64,000 nt of DNA from Candidatus Aphodovivens excrementavium (GTDB lineage: Bacteria > Actinomycetota > Coriobacteriia > Coriobacteriales > Eggerthellaceae): NCBI GenBank assembly GCA_018715935.1, contig DVKR01000010.1, positions 33,074 through 97,073 on the forward strand, written 5' to 3'. Numbering within the stretch: the stretch's first letter is position 1; each line of letters starts with the position of its first letter. The notes under the pieces were generated by a model, which worked only from the letters and a program-made list of their open reading frames with translations, was not told the origin of the DNA and did no database searches. Made by a program: the position numbers and the translations under genes. Below are positions 8,540 through 16,490 of this stretch, in pieces.

Positions 8540-9568
8540 CGTCCAGTCGGGCAGGCCTTTTGCGCGGCGGTTGGCGCGGCGTCCCCGCATGTTGGCGATG
8601 CAGCCCTGCATGCCGTGGGGGATGTAGGTCATTTCTTCGATGTTTTCGGGTAGGTAGCTTACCAGGCTGAGCGGCGCGGTCTGTTTCACGCAATCGGGTT
8701 CTGGTTCTGACGCGGGTCCAGAACCAGAACCGCCCATCGTCCCGACTTCAGCCCCGAACTTCGTCGAAGGCCTCGGCACCGCTTCGAACCCGCAGATCAC
8801 CGCTCCTTGGGCAGTGAGCTTGGTCTCGTAGGCACTTTCCGGCTCGTCGGGAAACAGCGTGCGTACGTTGTCGGAGTTCCAGAGCAGTTCGTACCCTGCC
8901 AGCTTGAGCTGTGTGAGCGAGAAATCGCGGAACGGGAGGCTGTCGGTGCGCAGGCGAACGGATGCACCGGGGGCAAGGATCGAGCGGTAGGCAATCAGCC
9001 GATCCAGGTATGTGAGACGCAGGTGAGCCTTTTTCTTTTTCGGAAACGGCGTCGGGAAGTTGATGAGGATGCCGTCGAGTTCACCTGGGGCGAACAGCGT
9101 GGCGAGGTCGGGATCGTCTGCCCAAACGAACACGGCGTTCGGCACGTTTTCCGCGAGCGCGTGCTCGGCGCCGCGCATCACGCAGACGCCCTCTACGTCA
9201 AGCCCTATGTACAGCGTGTCGGGGCGCAGCTTTGCGCACGCGACGGTGTATTCGCCTTTGCCGCAACCCAAGTCAAGGACGACGCTGTCGTAGGGGGTGT
9301 GCGCAAGCCGAGCATCGTTAGCAGCAGACGATGTCCAGGCGCGCCAGTTCCCCCGCCACGACTCCGGGTTGCGTTCCACTGCTTGCGCGCAGCCGGCGAG
9401 ACGGTCTTCCAATGAGAAATCTTTCGGCAATCGTGATCGTGGCGTGCGCACGAGTCCTCCTAAAACGTCAAGCGAGAAACCGCGTTTTCGAAGCAGTCGT
9501 TTTGACAGACAGGTTACCTTAGGATAAGCCGCTTTGGCTTGGCTGGTGGTTTTTGCCGGGCGGATCAC
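8525..9568 (-). CDS. trmB: TrmB-like tRNA (guanine-N7)-methyltransferase with a C-terminal extension
   Basis: SAM-dependent methyltransferase of 347 residues. Motif I is VLDLGCGKGEY, the acidic SAM contact follows in YIGLDVEG, and the TrmB substrate region reads NFPTPFPKKKKAHLRLTYLDRL, matching the PDP-W-KKRH-KRR block of the family. The last 90 or so residues (Gly/Ser/Glu/Pro linker, then YIPHGMQGCIANMRGRRANRRAKG) go beyond the usual 210-240 residues. It starts with GTG at 9568 whose last bases overlap the TGA of the upstream acetyltransferase (GTGA), indicating translational coupling. The catalytic assignment is good; an altered tRNA target is possible given the divergence. Confidence 0.8.
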   Translation of the reverse strand: MIRPAKTTSQAKAAYPKVTCLSKRLLRKRGFSLDVLGGLVRTPRSRLPKDFSLEDRLAGCAQAVERNPESWRGNWRAWTSSAANDARLAHTPYDSVVLDLGCGKGEYTVACAKLRPDTLYIGLDVEGVCVMRGAEHALAENVPNAVFVWADDPDLATLFAPGELDGILINFPTPFPKKKKAHLRLTYLDRLIAYRSILAPGASVRLRTDSLPFRDFSLTQLKLAGYELLWNSDNVRTLFPDEPESAYETKLTAQGAVICGFEAVPRPSTKFGAEVGTMGGSGSGPASEPEPDCVKQTAPLSLVSYLPENIEEMTYIPHGMQGCIANMRGRRANRRAKGLPDWTPPIV

Positions 9569-10026
9569 TTCGGCGCGGCGGCGCCCGCAAGCCTCATGTG
9601 CAGAATGGGATAGGGGTTGCCCTGCTCGTCAAGTTCCGAGCGCCCCATCACGGCGAACCCCATTCGTTCGTAGAAACCACGTGCTTGCGGATTCTGCTCG
9701 TTTACGTCCAGCACGGTTACGCCGTATGAGACGATGCCATGCCGCAGAAGGCGCTTCCCAATGCCGCGCCCGCGTTCGTCTTGTGCGACGAACAGCATCT
9801 CGAGCTTCCTGCCGCTGATTCCCATGAAAGCTGCAGGCAGGCTGGATGCGCTCTCCTCCACGACAAGTACGGGAGCTTCCAGAAGCGCCGCGGGCACGTA
9901 TGTGCGGATGCGTTCGATTTCGCCATCCGACAAGAACAGATGGGTTGCTCGCACCGAGCTTTCCCACACGCCGAGAAGCTGTTCGATGAGTTCGGGAGTT
10001 CTGTTGCCCGGTTCGATTTCTCGCAT
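9565..10026 (-). CDS. GNAT N-acetyltransferase, YjaB-like
   Basis: Predicted acetyl-CoA-dependent N-acetyltransferase. The 153 residues follow E. coli YjaB along nearly the whole length: SVRATHLFLSDGEI, GFM-type GISGRKLEMLFV, the acetyl-CoA loop ERGRGIGKRLL, VLDVNEQNPQARGFYERMGF and GRSELDEQGNPYPILHM. YjaB acetylates protein lysines in vitro, but the natural substrate is unknown. Its TGA overlaps the GTG of the trmB-like gene by four bases, so the two are coupled. Confidence 0.88.
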   Translation of the reverse strand: MREIEPGNRTPELIEQLLGVWESSVRATHLFLSDGEIERIRTYVPAALLEAPVLVVEESASSLPAAFMGISGRKLEMLFVAQDERGRGIGKRLLRHGIVSYGVTVLDVNEQNPQARGFYERMGFAVMGRSELDEQGNPYPILHMRLAGAAAPK

Positions 10027-10490
10027 AGTATGCGCGGCTCTCCTTCGACTATGTGTTTGCCGTCACGCAGCATACCGCATCCGTACAGCGGTAAAAGGCG
10101 AAAAACAGCGCCCGTTTAGTGCAACGGTCTGTTGCTTGCGGGATATGAGTAGGTTCGGGGACAATGAGTGCTGGTTGAACGGCATGGGCGCAGCATGCGG
10201 GACGTCACGCAGCTGTTGTGGAATATCCCTCGTGCCGTTTGGGCCGGATTATACGGAAGACATCGCGGTAGGGAGCGGATCAACGCCACGGCAGGCGGCG
10301 GCGCGTCGCTGCGGATGCTAACGGAACAACGCCCCGGAAGAGTGTCTCGTGTCGCCGCGAGAGCGGGCAGAACGACTCCGCGAGGGGGGAACGGCTGGCA
10401 GCGCGTCGCTGCGGAGGAAAACGGCGAACAGAGCAACGCCGCGAGGGCGAACGCCTCAACGTGGCAAAACGATTAACGAGAGGATTCATT
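10027..10490. other. Gene-free divergent spacer with a 15-bp direct repeat
   Basis: This 464-bp gap separates the acetyltransferase (-) from the XRE-TipAS gene (+), so it should hold two promoters. I see no convincing ORF. GCGCGTCGCTGCGGA occurs at 10301-10315 and again exactly 100 bp later at 10401-10415, with looser repeats of AACGCCGCGAGGG around them. No clear -35/-10 pair was identified. Confidence 0.5.
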
Positions 10491-11318
10491 ATGTCCATGA
10501 AAGACACCATTGCCGCTATCCGCAAGGAGGCGGGCATTACGCAGGAAGAGATGGCGCGCAGGCTCTACGTTACGCGGCAGGCGGTGAGCCGTTGGGAAAC
10601 GGGCGAGACGACGCCCGGCATCGACATGGTGAAGCTCATCTGTGTTACCTTCGGCGCGCCGCTTGAGCGTTTTTTCGATATGCCTATGAGCTACTATTGC
10701 CAGTGCTGCAGCATGCCCATTCCAGACGAGGAGATGCACGGAACCGAGGCCGACGGCTCGAAAAGTGCCGATTTCTGCAAATATTGCTACGACCACGGCG
10801 ACTATACGGCAAAGGGCATGTCGATGGACGAATTTATTGAGGCGACGGCTCCTATGGAGGCAAAAGCGCTTGGCGTGTCGCTTGACGAGGCGGTTTCGCT
10901 TATGGCGACGCTGCTGCCGCACCTGAAGCGCTGGCGCGAGGTGGGCGAGAATGAAGAGCGCTATGGCAAAGAGACGCGTGCGGCATACGGCGACGAGGTC
11001 GTGGACGCGGCGAACGAGAAGTACGTGGGCATGGGAGAGGCGGCCCATCTGCGAGCCGATGAGCTAGAGCTTGCGATTAAAGAGCAGCTGCGCCGCGCGA
11101 TGGAGGCGGGAGACGTGGAAGGCTCCGAAGCGCGCAGGCTTGTGGCAATGCATGGTCATTGGCTGCGTATGTACTGGCCTGACGGGATGTACACGCCCGA
11201 AGCGCACAAAGGGCTGGCAGATGGCTATTTTGCTGACGAGCGCTTCCGCGCATATTACGAGGAAGTTGCCCCAGGCGCGACGCAGTTTCTGCGCGATGCG
11301 ATCCACGCCTGCGCATGA
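10491..11318 (+). CDS. XRE regulator fused to a zinc ribbon and a TipAS drug-binding domain
   Basis: Predicted ligand-responsive transcription factor of 275 residues. Residues 1-60 are an XRE helix-turn-helix (ITQEEMARRLYVTRQAVSRWE). A zinc ribbon follows (YCQCCSMPI, then FCKYCYDHGDY). Residues about 110-275 are a TipAS-like all-helical domain (AYGDEVVDAANEKYVGMG..LVAMHGHWLRMYWPDGMYTPEAHKGLADGYFADERFRAYYEEVAPGA), known from TipA and related proteins that trap thiopeptides and other multidrug ligands. TipA itself uses a MerR DNA-binding head; here the head is XRE. ATG 10491 has GAGAGGA 6 nt upstream; an in-frame GTG at 10461 is less likely. Targets are unknown; no transporter is adjacent. Confidence 0.88.
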   Translation: MSMKDTIAAIRKEAGITQEEMARRLYVTRQAVSRWETGETTPGIDMVKLICVTFGAPLERFFDMPMSYYCQCCSMPIPDEEMHGTEADGSKSADFCKYCYDHGDYTAKGMSMDEFIEATAPMEAKALGVSLDEAVSLMATLLPHLKRWREVGENEERYGKETRAAYGDEVVDAANEKYVGMGEAAHLRADELELAIKEQLRRAMEAGDVEGSEARRLVAMHGHWLRMYWPDGMYTPEAHKGLADGYFADERFRAYYEEVAPGATQFLRDAIHACA

Positions 11319-11503
11319 GCGCGAAAAGCGGCAGCCGCCCATTCACGATCTCCTTTCATGATTGATAGGCAAACGTCCTGATCAGCAGCGCTCGACTGCG
11401 GCTAAACTAGCGGTAGAGGCAATTCAACTGCTGGTCGGTTGAGCGCGAAAGCCGCGCGTGGAACGATTGGGATGAGCCGTTCCACCACGATGAAAGGACA
11501 ATC

Positions 11504-11935
11504 ATGACTCAGCTTAGCTTTGGCGAGATGGTTCGCACGCTCCGTTCCGAGAAGGGCATGACGCAGCTTGATCTCGCGCGGAAGATGGGCGTCACCGATA
11601 AAGCGGTCTCTAAGTGGGAGCGGGGTCTCTCGATTCCCGATGTGGGATCGCTCCCCAAACTTGCCGAGGAACTCGGCATCTCGGTTGACGATTTGCTCCA
11701 GGCAAAAAATGCGGCGCAGGAGGCTGCCACGGAGAGCGGCGTCGCGCGCAAGAAGGCTCAGGCTCTGATCGAGTTGGTGCTCAAAGCGGTCGCCCTCGCG
11801 ATGGGCGTGGGGGTCGTGGCGCTTACGATCATGGATGCGGTCGACCCCCGCAGCGCGCTTTGCCTGCTCGGGGTTGGTGTCGCTTGCCTCGCGCTCGTGC
11901 AGCTGATGCACTCGGGAGACAAGGACGAACGGTAG
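11504..11935 (+). CDS. XRE-family regulator with two C-terminal membrane helices
   Basis: 143 residues. The N-terminal 65 form an XRE helix-turn-helix (MTQLDLARKMGVTDKAVSKWERGLSIPDVGSLPKLAEELGIS). After a short linker come two hydrophobic segments (LVLKAVALAMGVGVVALTIM and ALCLLGVGVACLALVQLM), so the DNA-binding part probably faces the cytoplasm from the membrane. ATG 11504 follows GAAAGGACA. A membrane-tethered design is common in XRE regulators that control nearby transporters, but none is adjacent. Ligand and target unknown. Confidence 0.85.
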   Translation: MTQLSFGEMVRTLRSEKGMTQLDLARKMGVTDKAVSKWERGLSIPDVGSLPKLAEELGISVDDLLQAKNAAQEAATESGVARKKAQALIELVLKAVALAMGVGVVALTIMDAVDPRSALCLLGVGVACLALVQLMHSGDKDER

Positions 11936-11972
11936 CGTATCGCTGCCCGATCGGCGCGCGAGGCGTTGCGGC

Positions 11973-12620
11973 TCAGTAGCGCTGGGCGTTGCCGGCGGCG
12001 TAGTCGTCGAAGAGCTGGCGGCAGGTATCGCGGTCGAACTCCTGCAAGCCTACCGTCTCCTCTTCACCGTTGAGCTGTCGATAGAACGCATCGTCGCGGA
12101 AGCCGATCTCGGCGCTGTCCTCGCGCGTGCAGCCGTAATAGACGACGTCCATGTTAGACCATAGAACTGCGCCCAAACACATCGGGCAAGGCTCGGCGGT
12201 GGTGTAGAGCTCGCAGCCCGCAAGGTCGTACGTTCCCAGGTTTTGGCATGCGTCGCGAATTGCCTCCATCTCGCCATGGCAGGTCGGATCGTTGTTGGCC
12301 AGCACGCGATTGTGACCCTGTCCGACGATTTCGCCGTCTTTCACGATAACCGATCCGAACGGTCCGCCGTCGCCTGCTTCGATGCCCTGGTAGGCTTCGC
12401 CGATCGCAACTTGCATGAACTCGGAAGAGGGTTGCGCTTCAGTCGTTTCGGCAGCGGACCTGCCGGCGGAACTCTGCTCGGCGGCTTGAGTTTGCGAGAC
12501 ATTGTCTTGCTCGGCGGGCGTCTGGCTGCTTTCCTCAGAAGAACAGCCCGCCAATGCGATGGCGAGCGCGGATGCGGCGATAATGCCCGCCAACGTGCGA
12601 AGCGAAAAAGATACAGCCAT
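11973..12620 (-). CDS. Lipoprotein with a cytidine/guanine-deaminase-type domain
   Basis: A zinc-dependent nucleobase or nucleoside deaminase fold predicted to sit outside the membrane. I start at ATG 12620 (GGAAGGA just upstream). Residues 1-26 are a lipoprotein signal ending LAGC, with Cys26 for lipidation, then a Ser/Gln/Glu-rich tether to about residue 65. The catalytic part has the zinc motifs CHGEMEAI (HxE proton shuttle) and EPCPMCLGA, and resembles guanine deaminase and TadA-like enzymes (GGPFGSVIVKDGEIVGQGHNRV). Cytosolic members have no export signal, so the location is the odd point. The nucleotide substrate is unknown. The gene is divergent from the XRE membrane protein at 13077. 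Confidence 0.85.
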   Translation of the reverse strand: MAVSFSLRTLAGIIAASALAIALAGCSSEESSQTPAEQDNVSQTQAAEQSSAGRSAAETTEAQPSSEFMQVAIGEAYQGIEAGDGGPFGSVIVKDGEIVGQGHNRVLANNDPTCHGEMEAIRDACQNLGTYDLAGCELYTTAEPCPMCLGAVLWSNMDVVYYGCTREDSAEIGFRDDAFYRQLNGEEETVGLQEFDRDTCRQLFDDYAAGNAQRY

Positions 12621-13076
12621 TGCGAGTCCTTCCAACGGGGCGTGCGACCATGGTAGCACGCCTCTCGCTCGCGCTTTGTTCGTACTGCGTAATCCGAAGC
12701 GCGTGTGGCTCTTTTCTTGGACGGGAGTCCCTTCGTATGCGGGTACCTATCTCAAGCGACGGATCTCTTCTTCTGTTGCGGGGCGCTCGGCGCGATAGAC
12801 CGAACGGCATGCTTGTCAATTGGCCATTTATCGCAAAAGAACGACGGCGTTTCGCTTGAATACCCCTTTGAGCAGGGCTTTGCAACTACAGGGTGCCTGA
12901 AAATCGCAGAAAAGAAGCCGGTAGTTGGTAGATCGGGCGATGCGGCTACCTCATAATGGGCTTGCCGGTGATCGAACGACCAACCTGTGCGGTGCGGGAA
13001 ACGGAGGGCAGTGATGCGAGGAAGCGCCTTGCATCCAAGGCCTCGCGCGCATCGCACTCTCACGAAAGGACAAGCC
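12621..13076. other. Gene-free divergent spacer
   Basis: 456 bp between the lipoprotein deaminase (-) and the XRE membrane regulator (+). The six-frame readings have no ribosome binding sites and only mirror the neighbours. Both promoters must lie here, but I could not assign one; no terminator or repeat stands out. Confidence 0.4.
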
Positions 13077-14108
13077 GTGAGCTTTCGAGACAATCTGCAA
13101 GCCCTACGTGCGGAGCGTAACATGACTCAAGAGCAGCTTGCGATGCTGCTGGGGGTATCCCGTCAATCGGTCACGAAGTGGGAAGCGGAGCGTTCCTATC
13201 CCGAGATGGACAAGCTCCTGAAGATCTGCGACATCTTTGAGTGCTCGCTCGACGATCTTGTGAAAGGCGACCTTACAGGATGCCCTTCCGCCGAAGGCGT
13301 GGCGGCGGTGCCTGCCGGGCCGCCGACGGACGTGTGTGGCTACGACGAGCATCAGCGAATGATGGCATGGAAGGTGCCTACGGGCATCGCCGCCATCCTT
13401 ATCGGCGTCGCCATCGCAATGCTGCTTGGGGATGCGTCACGCTTCGGTTCGCACAACGGCAACGATGCGCTGTTCGTTGTTATCGTGCTTGCCGGGGTGC
13501 TTGCAGGACTTGCGTTTTTCGTTCCGGCAGGCATGGAGCACTCTGCGTTTGTTAAGGCGCATCCCTATGTGGAAGACTTCTATACCGAAGACGACCGGAT
13601 CCGCGCCCGCAAGTCGTTCTCGGTCGGGCTTATCGCCGGGCTTGCGTTTATCGTCGTTGGCATCGGGTGCGTTCTCATGCTTGAGGAGCGAGCGGAGAAC
13701 TGGGGGCTGTTTTTCCTCCTGTTTTTCATCGCGCTTGGTACGTGGAACATCGTGCACTACGGGATGCTTCTCGGTCGCACGAACGTGGCGGAGTACAACA
13801 AGGCGGTTGTCGATGAGCTTGAGATCGAGGACATCGTGAATGCTCAGGTTGACGCTGGGGTCAGGGATGCGTTGCTTTCTCGCAAGCGTCATGGCAAGAA
13901 GCTCGGCGCAGTGTGCGGCTCCATCATGATTGTGGCGACCATCGTCGGGCTGGCGCTCTTGTTCGCGCCTGCACTTGCCACGCCTGATCCGTCTACGTTT
14001 GATCCCGAGGGGACGACGGCGATGTGGTTCTGGGTCGCTTGGCCTGTTGGCGCGTTGATCTGCGGCGTCGTGACGCTTTTGTGGGAAGCGTTCGGGAAGG
14101 GAAAGTAG
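13077..14108 (+). CDS. XRE-family regulator with a polytopic membrane domain
   Basis: 343 residues starting at GTG 13077, chosen because AAAGGA lies 7-8 nt upstream; the frame stays open back to 12987 but without a binding site. Residues 1-62 are an XRE helix-turn-helix (NMTQEQLAMLLGVSRQSVTKWEAERSYPEMDKLLKICDIFECSLDDLV). The rest holds about six hydrophobic segments with a YNKAVVDELEIEDIVNAQV cytoplasmic stretch between them. It is the third XRE gene in 3.6 kb and the second anchored in the membrane. It converges on ybaK 19 bp later. Signal and targets unknown. Confidence 0.82.
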   Translation: MSFRDNLQALRAERNMTQEQLAMLLGVSRQSVTKWEAERSYPEMDKLLKICDIFECSLDDLVKGDLTGCPSAEGVAAVPAGPPTDVCGYDEHQRMMAWKVPTGIAAILIGVAIAMLLGDASRFGSHNGNDALFVVIVLAGVLAGLAFFVPAGMEHSAFVKAHPYVEDFYTEDDRIRARKSFSVGLIAGLAFIVVGIGCVLMLEERAENWGLFFLLFFIALGTWNIVHYGMLLGRTNVAEYNKAVVDELEIEDIVNAQVDAGVRDALLSRKRHGKKLGAVCGSIMIVATIVGLALLFAPALATPDPSTFDPEGTTAMWFWVAWPVGALICGVVTLLWEAFGKGK

Positions 14109-14127
14109 GCTTGCACAGCAAAATGGG

Positions 14128-14622
14128 TTACGCCATGTCCTGCGCTGTCTGCTGCCATCCCTTGCAGACATCCACCCATCCTTTGAAATTCGAACTGCAG
14201 CGCTCTAGCTCCTCGCATGTGAGTTCCACGGCGCTTGCGGCACTGCCGGCTGCGGGGAATACCGTCTCGAAGCGGCTCAGCGATTTGTCCAGGTAAACGC
14301 CCACGTCGGGCGGGAGGGCGAAGGGGCAGACGCCGCCGACGGCATGACCGACCATCTCCAGTGCCTGATCAGGCGTGAGCATCTTCGCCTTGGCGTGGAA
14401 ATGCGCTTTGAACTTGGGGTTGTCGATGCGCGCATCCCCTGCGGCAACGATGAGAATGGCTTGGCCGTCCACAAGAAACGACAGCGTCTTGGCAATGCGG
14501 CAGGGCTTTGTGCCCACCGCCTGTGCCGCCAGCTCCACTGTGGCGCTTGAGGTCTCGAACTCCAGCAGGCGGTTTTCGAAGCCGAACTTCTCCAAATAGT
14601 TCTTTACATTCTCAACTGTCAT
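14128..14622 (-). CDS. YbaK/ProX-type aminoacyl-tRNA deacylase
   Basis: Trans-editing enzyme that removes wrongly attached amino acids (often cysteine or alanine from tRNA(Pro)) after aminoacylation. The 164 residues show the fold's markers: TVELAAQAVGTKPCRIAKTLSFLVDG with the key lysine, AGDARIDNPKFKAHF, and GHAVGGVCPFALPPDVGVYLDKSL. ATG 14622 has AGGAAGG upstream. The longer frame to 14925 reads through the palindromic element and is not coding. The exact editing specificity is not determinable. Confidence 0.9.
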   Translation of the reverse strand: MTVENVKNYLEKFGFENRLLEFETSSATVELAAQAVGTKPCRIAKTLSFLVDGQAILIVAAGDARIDNPKFKAHFHAKAKMLTPDQALEMVGHAVGGVCPFALPPDVGVYLDKSLSRFETVFPAAGSAASAVELTCEELERCSSNFKGWVDVCKGWQQTAQDMA

Positions 14623-14746
14623 GGCAGCCTTCCTTTTCTTGCTGTTGAGGGTATCGTAGCGCATGTTGGAAAGGCTCTGCGAGGGAAGAGCCCCTTTCGC
14701 GACTCGTTTTCGGCATCTGCCGCAGCACCCGTGCCTTTGAATGAAC

Positions 14747-14877
14747 ATGTGCGACCGAAACGCGCGCGAAGGTGTGCGCTGTGCGCGAAGACATTGCTTT
14801 TTCTTGCAAGGTGCAAATGTGCGACCGAAACGCGCGTGGGAACGCCCCTCAAACGCGCGTTTCGGTCGCACATTTGC
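14747..14877. repeat. Palindromic element copy A plus a half copy
   Basis: A perfect 25-bp inverted repeat (arms 14813-14837 and 14853-14877, 15-nt loop) has the arm core TGCGACCGAAACGCGCG. A lone left half lies at 14747-14766, with GTGCGCTGTGCGCGAAG in between. It lies in the divergent spacer upstream of the AbiEi-like gene; a nearly identical full copy lies on the other side of that gene. There is no T-tract, so a simple terminator is unlikely. Confidence 0.85.
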
Positions 14878-15020
14878 TGCGATGCCTCGCAAAACGCGTC
14901 TTTGCTCCATTTGCTTTGGATTCATGAGATACTAAGACTCTCAATGGGGAAAGCGCCCACTGACGTGTGAGATCGAGCGGACTTGTGCCAACCAGCGGTT
15001 CTTCAGAGGGAGGGCGACGT

Positions 15021-16058
15021 ATGGGTGCACGCGAAACGGAGCTCAGAGGTTTGTTCGATGCAGCGGAAAAAAGCTGCGCCTGCTTTACTACACGCGACGC
15101 ACGGCTTCGCGATGCGCTTCGGCGCGCGATGAAACGGGGAGAAGTGGTTCGTCCCGCGCGAGGTGTGTATGCGCGATCCCCGTATTGGCTTTCCCTGGCT
15201 GATCGCGAAAAGGGCCTTCATGTACTTCGGGCTCTGCAGCTTGCTCATCCTGATTGGGTGTTTTGCGGCTGCTCTGCTGCTCTGGCATACGATATGCCCG
15301 TTCCCTTCTCGCAGATGGGAGATGTCCATGTTGCAACATCGCGCAGTAGGCGAAATCGCTCTACTAAAGATGCCGTTTTTCACGCGCTGCCTGAAGGCGA
15401 TCCTGTCTTCTCGGTTTCCGGCGTCAAAGTCGTTTCGTACGAGCGCGCATTACTTGACTGCATGAGAACGTCCGGTTTTGGACGAGCGCTCGCATTCGTC
15501 GATGCCGCCTTGAGGTCGGGCCGTACGCGCGAAAAGCTGCTCTCCTATTTCCAAAAGGAGGGGCGAGGCTATCCGGGCGTTCTTCGCGCTGCAAAGGCGC
15601 TGCTCTACGCAGACGGGCGCAGTGAGAGCGCAGGGGAGTCTATGGCGCGCGCAAGCATGATCGAGCTGGGCTTCTCTCTGCCCGATCTGCAAGTTCCATT
15701 CAGGCGTCCGTTGGATCGGAGGCGCTTTTACCGCGTTGATTTTCTCTGGATGCGCGAGGATGGCGTTCGAGTCATTGGAGAGTTCGATGGCAGGGGAAAA
15801 TACGAGGACGCCGCCTTGCGCGGGGATCGCTCTGCGGTGCAAGTTTTGGAAGAGGAGCGGAAGCGGGAATCCCGACTGACGATCTACGGCATGCCGATCG
15901 TTCGCTTTTCGTATCACGATATCGCAAACAAGGCACGCTTTTCTCGCCTTCTGGAGGAGTTTGGCGTTCCTCGCCGTTTGGAGGCGGCTGAAGAGCATCG
16001 AAGAATGGAGCGGTCGAGATTGCTTTCGGCTAAGACGTTTTCCATCGTGCCTTTCTGA
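15021..16058 (+). CDS. AbiEi-antitoxin-like protein with a DUF559/Vsr-like nuclease-fold C-terminus
   Basis: 345 residues from ATG 15021 (GAGGGAGGG upstream). The N-terminus is a winged helix typical of AbiEi-type proteins: FTTRDARLRDALRRAMKRGEVVRPARGVYAR, followed by SAALAYDMPVP, VSYERALLDC and FVDAALRSG. The C-terminal part (about 215-325) has a PD-(D/E)xK-like run: VDFLWMREDGVRVIGEFDGRGKYED, then LEEERKRESRLTIYGMPIVRFSYHDI. AbiEi proteins are antitoxins of AbiEii nucleotidyltransferase toxins; no toxin gene is next to this one. Large orphan versions with this nuclease-like tail are frequent in actinobacteria and of unknown role. The gene is bracketed by two copies of a long palindrome. Confidence 0.75.
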   Translation: MGARETELRGLFDAAEKSCACFTTRDARLRDALRRAMKRGEVVRPARGVYARSPYWLSLADREKGLHVLRALQLAHPDWVFCGCSAALAYDMPVPFSQMGDVHVATSRSRRNRSTKDAVFHALPEGDPVFSVSGVKVVSYERALLDCMRTSGFGRALAFVDAALRSGRTREKLLSYFQKEGRGYPGVLRAAKALLYADGRSESAGESMARASMIELGFSLPDLQVPFRRPLDRRRFYRVDFLWMREDGVRVIGEFDGRGKYEDAALRGDRSAVQVLEEERKRESRLTIYGMPIVRFSYHDIANKARFSRLLEEFGVPRRLEAAEEHRRMERSRLLSAKTFSIVPF

Positions 16059-16137
16059 TCAGGTATTCCTGATCAAGCAAGACCCTTCGGTGCATTTGCG
16101 CTTCTGAAAGGAAACAGGTCTTTGCCCAGCGAAGCGT

Positions 16138-16198
16138 AAATGTGCGACCGAAACGCGCGTGGGAATGCCCCCTAAACGCGCGTTTCGGTCGCACATTT
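16138..16198. repeat. Palindromic element copy B
   Basis: A perfect 23-bp inverted repeat (16138-16160 and 16176-16198) with a 15-nt loop, same arm core as copy A (TGCGACCGAAACGCGCG) and a loop differing in only a few bases (GGGAATGCCCCCTAA against GGGAACGCCCCTCAA). It starts 79 bp after the AbiEi-like stop codon. Together copies A and B flank that gene. Confidence 0.87.
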
Positions 16199-16244
16199 GC
16201 ACAGGGGGCTTGTCGCTGCCCATTCGCATGGAGCTGGCGAATCT

Positions 16245-16333
16245 GTTTCGATCGTCGGTGCGCGAAGAGGGGGTTCGCTACCTTACGGCCAAAGTCCCGC
16301 GCGTGAGTGCCGTTTCGATCGTCGGCGCGCGAA
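16245..16333. repeat. 22-bp direct repeat, period 67, upstream of htrA
   Basis: GTTTCGATCGTCGG(T/C)GCGCGAA occurs at 16245-16266 and 16312-16333 with one mismatch, each followed by a purine run. It lies between palindrome copy B and htrA, where the htrA promoter is expected, so a paired regulator site is possible; it may also be another chance duplication of the kind common in this window. Confidence 0.7.
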
Positions 16334-16490
16334 AAAAGGGGGGCTAGTGTACATCAGCTGGTGTATTTCCGTGACGCGGAGATGACGAATGCGTTTCTTG
16401 CCTGCCCCCACAGTGCTGCTCGTGCTACTGTTTTCCCCGTAAGAAACAACGGTGGCGCAAAGGGCGCCGCCCCCAAGGAGCGTGAGCAGA

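Noticed and set aside
8394..8693. N-terminal extension of the 177-residue unknown protein
   Set aside because: The first 100 residues run antisense through trmB and are low-complexity Arg/Pro; a GTG with a good binding site lies at 8393.
10168..10476. 102-codon ORF upstream of the XRE-TipAS gene
   Set aside because: Arg/Gly/Ala-rich, covers the direct repeat, no binding site.
14747..14877. Palindrome copy A as an intrinsic terminator of ybaK or its neighbour
   Set aside because: It lies upstream of both flanking genes (they diverge) and lacks a T-tract.
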